A DNA stretch of 64,000 bases from Neospora caninum Liverpool (taxonomy: Eukaryota; Apicomplexa; Conoidasida; Eucoccidiorida; Sarcocystidae): NCBI RefSeq assembly GCF_000208865.1, contig NC_018396.1:6256514-6320513 (forward strand). The letters are read 5' to 3'. Below, piece after piece: positions 25,970-38,151 of this stretch; positions within the stretch are counted from its first letter, which is position 1; the number at the start of each line of letters is the position of its first letter. The position numbers were made by a program, and so were the translations under genes. Under the pieces are notes generated by a model. It ran no database searches. It was not told the origin of the DNA and saw nothing but the letters and a program-made list of their open reading frames with translations.

Positions 25970-27019
25970 GCCGCCCCGGAACAAAAGAATTTGGCAATAT
26001 ATTTGACAAAAAAGAAGCGAAGACGGGGAAAACGAAAGCACGAGGTTGAGGTTCCGTTGCGCTTCACGCCTCACCGGAGAAACGCAAAAACGTGAACCTA
26101 CCGCCGGGGGTGATACCGAAGGCGTCGACACCTGTACTTGCTCTCTAGAGAGATGCCCATCTCCCGTCTCTATATATATGTATGTGCCTTACAGCGTTCG
26201 AAATACATACACATATGTCTGTAGATATATCCTAGAGTGATGTGGATGCATGTACCTGTATATCTATATGCATCTCTCGTACGAGGGTCATTCGTTCAAC
26301 TATTTGATATTGAATTATTAGATATATAGGCTTTTGAAAGCCGGTGCGTCCGCACGCTGATGCAGAGGAAGATAGGAGTTCTGTCATCCTGAGCAATCTC
26401 TCTTGGCCCGAATCCCCACTTTTTCGCAATATGCATGAAGACATATATGTGCATGCATGCACATACGCACATGCTCATATGGAGATACGTATATTTATAG
26501 ATAGATAGATAGATGTAGATATATAGAGAGATATTTTTCTGGAGAAACTCATTGCGCATCGCCTGTTTAAAAGCGGGACTGTTTCCTGCTCAGAACAACG
26601 CATCCGAAATGAAAGTTCAGCCGAGGCGCGACAGGACCGCTGGCAACTCTCCATTTGCCTCAAACCACCTTCGCGTGCACCAGACGCTGAAATCGAGGAT
26701 ACAAAACGCGAAACTTGTTTCTCCCATCCTTCCCACTCCGACCCAGATACCGAAGCTGTTGTGAGGATGCTGCCTCACCAGTTTTCGCCTGTCGTTTCGC
26801 TGGTACGAACTCGAGACCGCAGGAGGCACTGATTCGATGTATATATGTGTATATATATACCTATATATATATATATGCATATATATATATATACGCACAT
26901 GAATATATTTGAATAATGGATAGTACTGCGGGGTATACCTTTGGCGAGAGAAATGTGCCTTGTTAGCTCCAGGTGTGTGTTGACAGTCCCCTTTTGTCTC
27001 GTTGGTGGCCTCGGACGTC

Positions 27020-30000
27020 CTAGCTTTTCTCAACACCTTTGACTAGAAACAGGAAGCCTCCCCTTTCCTTGAGGGTGAATGGTCCGGGAAGGTGGACTTG
27101 CCAGCTACAGGTTTTTTTCTTCTTTCCTTCTCTCTCGTTCTCTTTGTGAGTGAGCTCAGGCGCTTGTCCTCGCTCTCTCTCTTCTCTGCGCGTCTTCTTC
27201 TCTCGCGTTTCTTCTCTGGCTGACACGTTCCCTTCTCTGCCTTCTTCATCCACGCCCGCCGCGCTGCTGTCTACTGGAGCGGACGAGGCCTCACTTGCCC
27301 TCCCGACACCTTCTCGTTTTTCTTCAGCTTCTGCTCTTTGTGCTCTCTCGTCCGCTTCCCCCCCTTCGTCTCGTGCCTCTCGTCCTCCTTCTCCCTCGCG
27401 TTCTTCGTCCCGTCTTTCCTCTGTCTTCCCTTCTCTGCCTTCCTCTTCGTTCCGCTGCTTTGCTTCTCTTTCTTCGCCTCCCCCTTCTGTTGCCGTCCCT
27501 GCCTTTCCCATCGCTTCCTTGTCTCTGCCTCGGCCTTTTTTCCCGCGCCCAGTGGGGCGGAGCGCAAGGAGTGCATTCGTGAGGTCCTCCAAGGCGGCGT
27601 AGGAAAGCCCCAGCTGCTCTTCACTCGCCCGCACCAGCCAACGGTGCAAGAGCTCCTGCTGAAAGAAACGCGCCTCCTCCTTCTGCCACAGGGCGAGCGG
27701 GAACGGCTGCGAGTTCCCCGCGTCCTCGGCAAACACGTCCCTCCCGTTTCCCGCCACTCCACTTGGCACCGTCTCCGAAACGAAACAGGCAGACTCGGAT
27801 TCGGCTTCTCCAGCCTCCCTCGCGCCCGCTAGTGCTGCCGTCGCCCGTTTCGCGTGCACGTCCGCCTCCTCGTTCGCCCTCTGTTTCTCCGCGTGGGTGG
27901 CCGGCTTTCCCCCCGTTTGTTTCTCCTCGGCCTCCGTCGATCCTTCTCTGCTGTCTTCTGCGCTCGGACTCGCCTCCTCCCGCCTCCACGCTTCTCCAGA
28001 GAAAACGCGCCTCTCCCACTTGGTCGCCTCCCGGCCGACCCACTCTCGCAGTGCCGCACTCTGCCTCGCTAGGCTCGACGCTCGCCTGAGGAGAGCGTGG
28101 CTTCTTGTCGGTTCCGGGCCGTTGAAGAAAATGTTGGCTGCAGCTTCGGCAAGCGCCATGAGCGTCGGGTGCGCGTCGACGCTTTGTGCCTCGTCTCTGC
28201 TCTCGTAGGCGCTCCAGTCGGCAGCCGGAGACGAACGCGCTCCGTCAGTACCTCCCCGGCTTCTCCCCCCTTTTTTCTCCGACGGACTGTCTTCTTCTCT
28301 CCCGGGAGGCGACGCAGCAGCCGCCATCGAGGCTCCCGCGCCCTGTGCCCTGTCGCGGGGCTGTCCGAGAAGAGACAGCGCCACAGACGCTGCACGCTTC
28401 GCCGCCAAAAGTGCGCTGTAGCGCACGGCGTCTCCCTGGGGGTTCGGCGAAGACGCGGGCGAAGCTGAGGACAGGCGAGGAGGTGCGAGAGAGCCGGAGG
28501 CGCTGGACCGTCGTGGAGCTGAGAGCGCGAACGGAGACAAAACGCGTGAAACGGGAAAGAGCGCAGATGCGCGCGGTGCACGCGACCCCGACCGCGAGGC
28601 CGAGAAGGAAACCAAAGGAGGCGGAGACGCGGGGTCGGCGGCCGAAGACGCAAAAAACGACGCGAGGAGAGGCAGGAGACGGAGACGGACAGCGTTCCTC
28701 GGATATTTCGTCGGCATCGCGTTCGTCTCGTCTTCCCTCCACGTGCCGCCTAGCGCCTGCGCACAACGCATGTTGACTCACCAGCAGCGACTGTCTCCGT
28801 TTTGCGAGTGTCGGAATGGCTCTGCAGACTTTTAGCCACGATAAAAAGAATGCGACACTGAAGCGTTGCCTCCTACGACGGTGAAGGCCGCTCCTACGCG
28901 GCATCCAAGCAGTCGCGGACGCCTTTTAACTAGTTCCGCCACGGTCACGCAGCAAAGGGAAAAACGTGGAAAGCACCGGCGCAGATATGCTGCGGCAGAA
29001 GATCCCAGACAACGGAGCCGGGGCGTGGCGCACGTGTGTCGACTGTTTCGGAGTCCCAATCGCTGTTTTTCGAGGGCCCAAAAAGTGGCGACTCCGCATG
29101 CGTTCCTCGCCATGTTTTTACCTTCACGTAGCGCTGGAGATGCGCCTTTTGCAGAGACAGAAAAGGCCGAAAGACCGCAAAGCGAGGTGTCCGGCTGCTC
29201 AGTGGAGACACGGTGCTCATGCCCCTGGCAAGAAGACGGAATGCGGAGAACAGACACAAATATCAACAAGGGAGAAGCCTACAGCCCGCCTCCGAAACGC
29301 GATTGCCTTCTCACTTTGAAGGCGACGGAATGCAGATGAGCTGTCCCGAGATCCTACCGGGGATTTGGAACGTTCACGACGCGTGGAAAACCGAACACAG
29401 ATGCAACTCTGTGTTGCCTCTTTCTTTCGCCGTGCGTCGGCTCTACGGACTTCCACGCTAATGCGAGTCGGTCAGGAGCAGGCTGAAATCAACTGTTTCA
29501 TCTTTCCATAAATAGACCTACATCTCGGCGTATCTACATATATACATATACATATATATATATATATAAATATATATATGTACATCGATTTGTATGTAAC
29601 GCCTGTTCATTCTCGCACGTGCATAATCCTACGTGTGTTAAACTGTGGGCAGACGTGAATGCTTGAGTGCATAGATAAGAACGGAGCGACAACGTCAAAG
29701 GCAGCGCAGGCGAAACGAGAGAAGCAAAGGAAGGAGGCAGGCGTTTTCGTGTCTCTCGCGTACCCGAGATTCGTGAGGTGAGAACCGCGCAGCAATTTCA
29801 TTACCAGCGTCTCCAACTCGTCCCCCGCATGGTGAGCCATCACGACGTAGGCACGAGGCTCTCCGCTATCTCTCGCCCTCGACGCCCTCTCGTCGCTCCT
29901 CACGTTCTCTTCTTTCGTGACATCTCGGCCTTCCTCAGTCTCTCCTCTGCAAGCGGCGCACTCCTTCCTATCTGCCTTCTCCAGATCCAGCGTGTCCTTT

Positions 30001-33000
30001 CCCTTCTGCCTGTCTTTTCCGCTTCCTTCCTGCGCCTCAGCTGCTTTGGCGTCTCTGCAGCTTTTCGCGTCCTCGTCTTCGCGGCGTGAGTCGTCTCCTT
30101 TTGTGCCCGCCTTCTCAGGCTGCGAGGAGACGCGCGAAGACGGAAGAAGAGACAGAGGGAACGAGGCACGCAGAGAGTCGGTCGAGGCAGTTCCGGAGAC
30201 TGCGTGACCTGCCGCAGCTGACGGCGCTCCCGTCGCGTCCCGAAGCTGAGACAAAAGGCTAGGCGACACGAAAGGCCCAAACAGGCTTCGCGCTCCCGAC
30301 CTGTGCGTCTTCGCGCCCTGTATCCAGCATTCATCTTCCGGAGAGAGAAGAGGACGAGCAGACGGAGGCGTTATTGCACCCTCTGTGGAATCTCGCACGC
30401 GGCCAGACGTCTCGGGATGCCTGTCGCCGTCGTGCGTTGTGTGCGTCTCGTCACTCAACCGCTCTTCGTTGTGTTTCTGCAATTCCTGCAAATCTCGAAG
30501 GCGCAACGAAGAAAGCAGGGACAGCAGCGCGGCAGACGCTCGCCGCCGCCATTCGCGGAAGGCCCTCTGAGGAGCCTCACGGGCAGCGGAGGCTGGAAGC
30601 GGAAACGACCAGGAAAAGGAAGCGAATGGCGACGTGGCAGCGAACGTTGCGTGGCCCGAGGGCGGGGGCGAAACCGACGACGCGCAACTCGAAGCAGCCA
30701 AGGACGACGGCGAAGGCGAGAGGATCGACGCGAGCGAAGACGCCGCCCCCAGAGTCACACCCGCTCCTGTCTCCTCCGGTATCTGCCGGGTCCCTTGGAG
30801 TCCGCACCTCTCCAGGCCACGCACGTCGGACTCTCCCCTGACGATCTCCTCACAAAGCTGCAGCTTCTCGTCCACTCTGGCCTCCTCGCCCTTCTGTGCA
30901 TGTGCCTCCTCTCTGTCTCCTTCCTGGTCCTCGGCCTTGCCGTCGTGGGACTGATCCTCGGGAGGTTTTCGGATCAAGGCGCAGCGATGGAACGGGAACC
31001 CGTAGAACTCGCAGAGGCGCCGAACGCTCGCCGCTTCCTTCTGCGCAGCCTCCGGCCTTTGCGCGTGGTCAAAGTAGACGACGTGGATCGGAAGCGTCAG
31101 GGCCCCGGCGGCCGCTGGCAGCATCCTGTCGCGGTTCCCTCCCGCAGCGCGCTCTCCCGCGTTGCGCAGGCTGCTTTCGAGTGCGGACGAGGCTCCAGAC
31201 TGGGGGACTTGCGCAACGGGCGAATCCGCCCCTGAGGCGGGAAACCAAAGAGGGAAAGGCGCCGAAGAAGGAGAATGCGACGCTGAAGGCGCAGAAGAGG
31301 CGGAGTCCTCAGGGGGCGTCGCGCCTCTTCCGTCGAGAGCCTCGCGAGGCTCCTCTTGTTCGACTGGAGAAGAGCGGAGACGAGAAAGCTTCTCGGGGGG
31401 AGAGTGGAGCTCTCGGGGAGACAGCGCGCTCGGGTCGCGGAGAAAGGCCTGTCGCAACGCTATCGCCCGCGGGGAGAACAAGCGAGCAAACGCATGCAAC
31501 AGCGCAGTGCTGTCGCTCCCTCCACTGCAGCACAGAAGAAAGAGGGGCGGATCGGCTGGCGCGATGGACGCCGAGTCGTCGAAACGCGGAGGTGAAGGAA
31601 GGACGCCCGGGAGCTGACGCACTTCAGCGCCGCTTTCGCCTTGAGGACGCGACTCGTTTGAGTTTTCTGCCGCCTGCAGCCTTCCCTCGTGCTCAGGCTC
31701 TCCCTCAACCTCCCGTTCCTTCTCTACGATGCTGCCGCTTCTGTCTCCGTCTTCCACAGTCGAAGAGAAACTCTGCGACGGCCTCTCAGGTGCGTTTCCC
31801 GTCGCCGCACGCCTTCCATCTGCGAGATCCTCGCCTCCCGCAGTCTCCATGAGCTCTGCCGGCGGGCGTTGCTGCCGCCGCAGGAGCGCTGCAGCTGTCC
31901 CGTTCGCCTCCTCGAGCAGCTGGGGGTGGAGGAGGCGCAGCAGCGTCGTAAGCGACGAGAGCAGCGTTCCTTCCACTGTCTCCAAGATCGTCTCACGCAT
32001 AGGTGTGACCTGGCAGTCTCCTGGTAGGGCCGCAGGGAGGCCAGGAATGGACGACGACAAAGCAGGGAAGTCCGGTCGGCGATCAGGTGGATCGGGAATG
32101 CGTGCGACGGATGGGGAGGACGAGAGAGCACAGGGAGACGGGGAAGGAGACAAGCCCGAACGGCCAGAAGGTGATTGCGGGGGAACAGCTAAAGACGACG
32201 GCTGCTTCAGTTCGCTTTCAGAGTCACCCTCGGGCTCCTGAGAGATCTCGCGAGGTGCACTCTCTCCGCTGCGCTCTGCAGTCGCCCTCGCGTCCCTGTT
32301 AACTTCGTAAAAAAGGGAATTCATCAGCAAGGCTTTCCGAGCCGCTTGAGCGGATCTCTCCTCCACTCCGCCATGCTGAGGAAAGCCGAAAGGTTTTCGG
32401 GTTCTCTCGCGCAGCCAAGCAAATGCGGGGTGCGCAGCCATGTCCTCCCTCTCACCCTGCAAAGGGGAAAAGGACGCCGAACGAGATCGAAGAAGTTTCG
32501 GCAGGTGTCGCCAAGGCTCTCGCGCGAACCTCTCGGGGTCGGAGAGTTCTGATCCGCCCGCTGGTCTCTCTTGGCTCTCGCGCCTTCCTCCGCGGTCCCG
32601 GATCCACCTGCGCTTCTCTCCAAGGGCGTCGCCTCCCGCAGTGGGGCTCCGCGGCCTCCGAGCGGGGCGAGTCGGACAGATGGGCGCAGGCGAAAAAGGC
32701 GAAGAAGGGAACCAAGAAGACGGAGAACGTGGAGAAGAAAACGCAGACGGCGAAAGCGACGAAGGCATTCTTTTCTGGAGGACAGGTGAGAAAGGAAACG
32801 CCCTCAGAACACGCTCAGGGAAATGTCGGCGGGAGGGGACAAGACGCGAGGGCGAAGACGCAGACCAGCGGGAAGGCCAGGCTTGAGGGGTGAAGAGCGC
32901 GGACGAATCTGGAACGGATTGGCGTCTCGGCGTCTCTGTAGGCTCTTCTTGGGGACGAGAAAGCCCGTCAAAGGAGTCGCCTTGGAGGCCGCGCCTTCGC

Positions 33001-35108
33001 GTCTGACGCTGGAAATGGAACCTAGCAGAGGCGGGAGGGATCGACGAGGAAGTCCAGGCAGCCGACGAAGAATGCGACGCAGGAGCGAGACGAGACGGCG
33101 AAGGCGAAGAGGAAGCGGGGACGCCTGGCAACGGCGAACGGACGTGTGAACGCTCGCGAGCGGCTGATGAAACAGTAGGGCGTGGACGGACGGGCGTTGC
33201 TCGGCTCAGCTTATCAAGGGTGCCGGCAGCGTGTGACGGGAAGAGGGAAGAGAAAGGGAAAGGGGCGAACGACGAAGAGAGAGTTGGCCTTGCGTCAAAC
33301 ATTGTCTCGCGCTCGCCAGTCTCCTGCAGCCCTGCAGGCGCTGGGCATCGTCCGCTTTCTCGACGTCCCGGCGAAAACCCGTTGAGCCACCCAAAGGGAT
33401 GACGCAAAGCTGCTGACACGCCACGCTGTCGTGACATCCGAGAGGAGTAATCGAAGTTTCCGCGCCCGTCAGTGCTTTCCGCGCCCGAAGGGTGTTGCGG
33501 GACCGCTTGTTCCCGCAGTCTGGCTGCATATCTCTGCGTTGAAGACCACGAAGCGTGGGAGCGAGACAAAGGCGTGGTGTGGTGCCGATCTCGTCTGTAG
33601 CCCATCGCGCCGGCATGCGATGGCGACGGCTGAAGCGGGGCTACCTCGGGCCTTCGTTGACTGCGCGGCGACCGCTGACTCGGCGGGAGACGAGCGGAGG
33701 AGGCAGGAAAGGACAAAACGGGGGTCAGCGCCCCTGGAAACGGGGACGGCGTTGAGGCACAAGACAAGCAAGATCCGGTCGAGTCACTGAAACGCGTGCA
33801 GGTTCCGCGGGTGTACTGATGCCCCCAGGGAGGCCCTATCTGAGGCAAGAGCGCACGGAGATCGCTGCGGGGGGGTGCTGGCCACGGAAGAGGGTCTGCG
33901 TGTGGATTCGGGAAGGGAGGCGACGAACAGTCTGACGAGGGCGAAGAACGACGGCGAGCACGGGAAGAAAAGGGAGAGAAGTTTGGCGCGATGCGTGGAG
34001 CCTGCCGGCTCCGTGTGCGCGGAAGACCGGCACATGGCGCTGAAGAGGTGGGCGGAGGTCGCAGGACTCCCGTCGTTCTGCCGAGGCCGTGTGTCTCGTT
34101 CAAACTCCGGCTGAAATCTGCGCCAGCAGAGACCGGCCGCCCTCGGACGCGACCCCCCCCTGGCTGCGCCGTGTGTCTTCCGGAGGCCTGCGGGAACGTC
34201 GGCGGTTCGCGTCCGGAGCGTTCGTCAGCCGAGGGAAACCAGCGATCGCAAAGCGGAGACGGACCAAAAGCCGACAGCAAAGAAGTGCTGCATGCAGATC
34301 CAGAGTGGCGTCCCGAGAGGAGCCCGAGGGGGGAAAAGGGTGCAAGCAGCGACGGCGGGCCCCCTGGGTTGGTCGGCAGTGCAGTTAGAGAGGCTGGCAG
34401 GTCGCGTGTCCGTGGCGAGGCGCTCCGCTGCGGAGCGGGTGCGGGGCTGAACCGCAGATTTCTCGCCGGGAAGAGAAGGAAGGCGAGAAGGGTGTCAGCT
34501 GAGCCTTTCGAGAGCTCGGGACGCGAGCGGTCGCCCTCGCAGGGGTAGGCGGCAGGATGGCGCGCCGGCACGCGTGGCAGCCGTGAGGCGGCAGACACTT
34601 GCTGCTTCTCCGCAGGAAAGAAGGCGAACAGAGAGGCAAGTGACGCAGAGGGAAAACGAGGTTGTGTGAAGGAACCTGCCTCGGTCGCGAGACCCGTGCA
34701 ATCACGAGGCACTGGCGGCAAGAAGAAGACGTTTCCCCGCCGAGCCGTAGAGATCGCCTCGGGAGGGGAAACCACACTGCGATAATACAACAAAGCGAGA
34801 GGAGGCGGTTTGCTTGCGGCTGTAGGCGGGGCGTCGAAGAGCCATGCAGCCACGAGAGAGACGAGACACAGCTGCCAAAATGGCAACTTGCGCGGCACGC
34901 ACTGACGGGTGGTGCCGTTCGCAGAGAAAAGCTGTGACGAAAAGGGAAGAGCGAAGGAGGAAAGCTGGAGGCGAAGGAGGGAAAAAAGGAGAAGCGTGGG
35001 CAGGACAAGGAGACGGCAGGCACAGTCAAGTGGGGCTCGATGCGCGTTCGGAGGCGGGGCTTTTTTTTCGCTCCCCGTAAAAAAGGGGGGGAAAGCCGGG
35101 TGTGTCAT
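27020..35108 (-). CDS. TilS: tRNA(Ile)-lysidine synthase (TilS), giant form
   Basis: PP-loop ATPase that converts C34 of the CAU-anticodon tRNA-Ile to lysidine so that it reads AUA. It serves bacterial-type and organelle translation. Exons on the minus strand are 35108-29764, 29224-29122 and 28756-27020, with phases 2/0, giving 2394 aa against about 430 in E. coli. The PP-loop signature CCSGGSDSTALLHAF is near residue 1190 and HVVYFDHAQRPEAAQKEA near 1340. Then come VVMAHHAGDELETLVMKLLR (about 1750-1775), the GM of exon 2, RPFLSLQKAHLQRYVK, and, across the next junction, ALGGTWREDETN then YPRNAVRLRLLPLL. A helical HRWLVRASEEQLGLSY follows in exon 3. The first 1180 residues are Ser/Pro/Arg-rich with hydrophobic stretches at about 32-58 and 74-95, suggesting a signal sequence and apicoplast transit region. 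Disordered inserts separate the catalytic blocks. Apicoplast targeting is inferred. Confidence 0.9.
29536..29590. repeat. TA microsatellite in TilS intron 1
   Basis: TATACATATA array inside the 539-bp intron between TilS exons 1 and 2. Confidence 0.85.
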
Positions 35109-36320
35109 TCTGAGTCATTTTCGGACTCAACACTTTGACGCAGAAAGTGATGATGTCTTGCCATCGTTCTTTTAAGTGGATTTGCTCAGGCGACCCTGGA
35201 ACGCTGTGACGATTCCTGAAGAGAAGACACGCGGGAGACACACAAGCGAAGGCATCCGGGGCTGGGTTAAGGTGTCCCCCTCGAGCGTGCATGCGAAGGC
35301 TTTGAACCGGCGAAACCGACAGTGCCCCACTTTGGAAGTTGAAGTCGGCGCTTCACAATAGTTGTCTTCGTTCCACAACGCGTTCTTTTCATGGCATTTG
35401 TTGTTGTTCCATCGTGCAACGTCCATATACATGCACCGGTATGGCCCTCGGCGCTACGCTTCATTCTGTGCGAGTCGAGCTCTGCTGATGAAGCCGTTGA
35501 CACACGTGGTTGAAATAGGCAAGAGTCTTTGGTACCTGAAGGATTACAAAACCTGCTTCTTATGTCCCCTTTTATTTGACTTAAAGATCTGTTGGGACGG
35601 GACTGTCGTTTCCGCCCCCCTCCGCAGGTACGACTTCGACCGGTGCGGTAAACTCAGAAGAATCGATTCTGAACTGCTAAATCCATCCAAAAGAGAGCGT
35701 ACATCCAATTGGTCTGGGTCCCTCGAACGTTAACTCTAGCCTGTAGCCAACCTTCTTAGAAGTCTGCATTGTTTTAGTGTATTTCATCACGCTGGACGAC
35801 CAGGTATATGGGAGAACCAAAGCGTAGTATCGGGACAGATCCCCGATGAGGGTCTGGAAGCCTGGAGACTTAAAGTCTTGCAGCCTGCACAAGCAAGCAA
35901 CTAAAAAGACGCATGCAGAGGGTATCAGCGTGGTGATGCCCTGCGTGGTGTCCAGGGAGAAATCGCACTTTTGGGCAGATTTCCCTCCAGTATGATTGAC
36001 CCAACACGCAGCCGCGCACCAGCATGATCCTAAGTAGCAAGGATCCCTGATCCACGGACGAAGGGATACCCCTTTGTATCAAGGCTGTTCGTACCAGTAA
36101 ATGCGGTTGAAGAATTAAGGCAGACCTTCATTCAGGTGACCAAGTATGTGGCCAAGAACCGCAGGTGGAACGTGCATAGACGCGTCTGTTGATAGCTGAA
36201 CGCCATTGACTGCTGAGACAACGGACCGAGATAGGTGCTCATCTGGATTGCAAACATCCCAAAAATTGCTGCTGACCACGCCGCCAGCGAGGAACCAGCC
36301 AACGAAAGCAAACGCAAACA
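35109..36320. other. Intergenic region upstream of TilS
   Basis: No gene that I can support. The TilS 5' flank begins here, and base composition shifts from GC-rich to roughly balanced. The longest plus-strand frame (35362-35733, 123 codons) has no recognisable motif, splice context or coding bias. Confidence 0.45.
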
Positions 36321-36392
36321 GCCTACTGCCGGAGTCGAACCGACGACCTTCCGCTTACTAGGCGGATGCTCTACCAACTAAGCTAAGCAGGC
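36321..36392 (-). tRNA. tRNA-Thr(AGU): tRNA-Thr (anticodon AGU), copy 1
   Basis: A 72-nt cloverleaf without intron. The acceptor stem is GCCTGCT with AGTAGGC (one G-U pair). The D arm with A box is TAGCTTAGTTGG. The anticodon stem TCCGC/GCGGA closes the loop CTAGTAA, giving anticodon AGT (U after T33). The T arm with B box is GGTTCGACTCC. CCA is not encoded. A T5 pol III terminator candidate is about 55 bp downstream on the minus strand (AAAAA at 36261-36265 on the plus strand). The sequence is identical to the copy at 36893. Confidence 0.96.
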
Positions 36393-36892
36393 GAGCCACT
36401 GTACGGCACCTCTCCCTGTCATGGCGAGATCGTTCAACACACGGGCGGACCGCGTTGCAGCTTGCAGACTCGATTACTTCACTCCATTGCAGTTGCTTTC
36501 TCGTCCAATCGACTGGAACAGTTCCGTCGTAGGCAGCTGAGGTCCACTGCGAATGAGTAACCGGCAACGCCGCCTGGCGTTGTGTGTACTGGCGGTATTG
36601 TCTTACGGTACTTCTTGTCACACAGCAGTCAGGATTGCGTATAACAGTATTGATCGTGACGCTGACTTCACAAAATCCACTCTTTGTGTAAGGCTGAACA
36701 TGAGATGGCATCTGTCGCGGGAATCTGTGCAGTCGACCGTGTGAACACACCACAGGTTCGCCTCTTTCCACGTGCTAGTCCTCTGTCTTGTTGAGCACCT
36801 TTACTCCTCAATACTGCCACCAGATGATCGAAATAAAGTTGATCTTCGAAATTCAGTCTGAATCGAAAAACGAGACATTGCGTATCAAAGAA
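36393..36892. other. Spacer between the two tRNA-Thr genes
   Basis: 500 bp with no gene seen. It is not a duplicated flank: apart from a few bases, the sequence around the two tRNA copies differs. Confidence 0.5.
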
Positions 36893-36964
36893 GCCTACTG
36901 CCGGAGTCGAACCGACGACCTTCCGCTTACTAGGCGGATGCTCTACCAACTAAGCTAAGCAGGC
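36893..36964 (-). tRNA. tRNA-Thr(AGU): tRNA-Thr (anticodon AGU), copy 2
   Basis: Identical over all 72 nt to the copy at 36321-36392, same strand, 572 bp apart, with the same A box, B box and AGU anticodon. A T5 run 22 nt past the 3' end (AAAAA at 36866-36870 on the plus strand) is a good RNA polymerase III terminator. Confidence 0.96.
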
Positions 36965-38151
36965 GTGAGTGCTGTCCGCGGATGAGCAGTGGTAGGCCGA
37001 TAAAAACCTTCGGAAAAAAAGGATGCTTTTCTCAGTGCACTGTTGTTTTCTCTTCCGGGTTAAGTTAGTTATGTAATTGCCATGTACAGAGTTGTCTCCG
37101 CATGTTTGTATGTGCAACCTGGAACGGTGTAAGGTAAACTTCATGGTCTGCATGCAGCTCCAGTCACTCTACCGCGGTCCCAGGGTATCCTGGGTCACTG
37201 CCGATGGCCGTACTAGAGAAGCAGGCAATGTGAATGATTTACCAGTCCGTTTTCTCACCCCGTTGTATTCTGTCAGTGGTCAGGTGACCTGCGCTTAGTC
37301 GATGAGGACGGTTACTCCGTTCTCTGATCTGCCTGTGTCAACTGTCCGTGCCAGGGTGGCGAGTTCTCACAAAAGATCGAGGCGTAAGGCATATGTACCA
37401 GAAAGAAAGTTGTTTACTTGTACAAATCCTATTGGCTGACAAATTTGTCAATCCGAATACTGGAACAAACGTGGGTGACGTCGACCTGCTGTGTGCATCT
37501 TCTGTTTTCCGTTTATATAGGAGCGTGCATGCTTGTCTGTGCCGAGCGTGCCTGTCTCGTCACCGTCCGATTTCGCCGGCTTGGACGGCGTGTTTTTCCT
37601 TCCACAAATCAACGGATCCACTTGTCTTTCATTTTTCACTGTGGAGCGCTTCAGAATCTTTCTCCTTCTCCTTAGTATTCCGCTGTGTCTCCACTGTGTC
37701 GGCTGCAGGGGTAAGGTTCCCCTCCAGAAGGGCGGAGAGTTCGTCGCGAAAAGGCTTCCGAAAATTGCCGTCGCAAGGCTAACGCGGATTGAAACTTTCC
37801 TTTTTCCATTCCGCTGGACACGCTTGTGACTTGCCCTCATAGCCGCCGGTTCCGTCCCATGTGCTGAGACACACTCGTCCGGTCGTGGATCGAGAAACCG
37901 TCGTCCGCCCAAGCAAAAAGACGTTCAACGCTGTTCGCTAGATCAGTTCGTCCGCATCCGTGCAGACACAGAAACAACGTGCCTAAACGGTAATTCTTCT
38001 TTGCACATATGTAAGGGTTCGCCTTTTGCCGTCGCTTGCTGAGGTTCACCTTGGAGCACGGAGCAAGTGTGGCGACCCCCTGGCGGTGGCTCCGAACGGC
38101 GAGTTGTCGAAACCCAGTAGTTCGCCCCTCCCCGTCTACCAGCAAATCAAG
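36965..38151. other. Upstream region of AP-3 sigma
   Basis: Intergenic and 5' UTR sequence before the plus-strand AP-3 sigma gene. Short open frames show no conserved motif. I see no further tRNA. Confidence 0.45.

Larger units (their letters stand above)
25064..27019. other. Convergent intergenic region GPN2 / TilS
   Basis: Shared 3' flank of two converging genes. No coding exon is supported. It holds a TA/CATA microsatellite (25163-25243), a 24-bp pyrimidine repeat of TCTCTCAGCTCCTCCTGTTT type (about 25670-25735, three copies), an 18-C homopolymer (25952-25969), a TAGA run near 26500-26515 and another TA array near 26840-26895. Confidence 0.55.

Noticed and set aside
28757..28800. Separate gene starting with signal peptide MPTKYPRNAVRLRLLPLLASF
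   Set aside because: The sequence is the TilS WREDETN...YPRNAVRLRLLP motif, not a leader. It joins in phase to the upstream TilS exon at 29122.
36358..36949. Small minus-strand frames with MVEHPPSKRKVVGSTPAVG
   Set aside because: They are translations of the tRNA-Thr genes; the same peptide appears in both because the tRNAs are identical.
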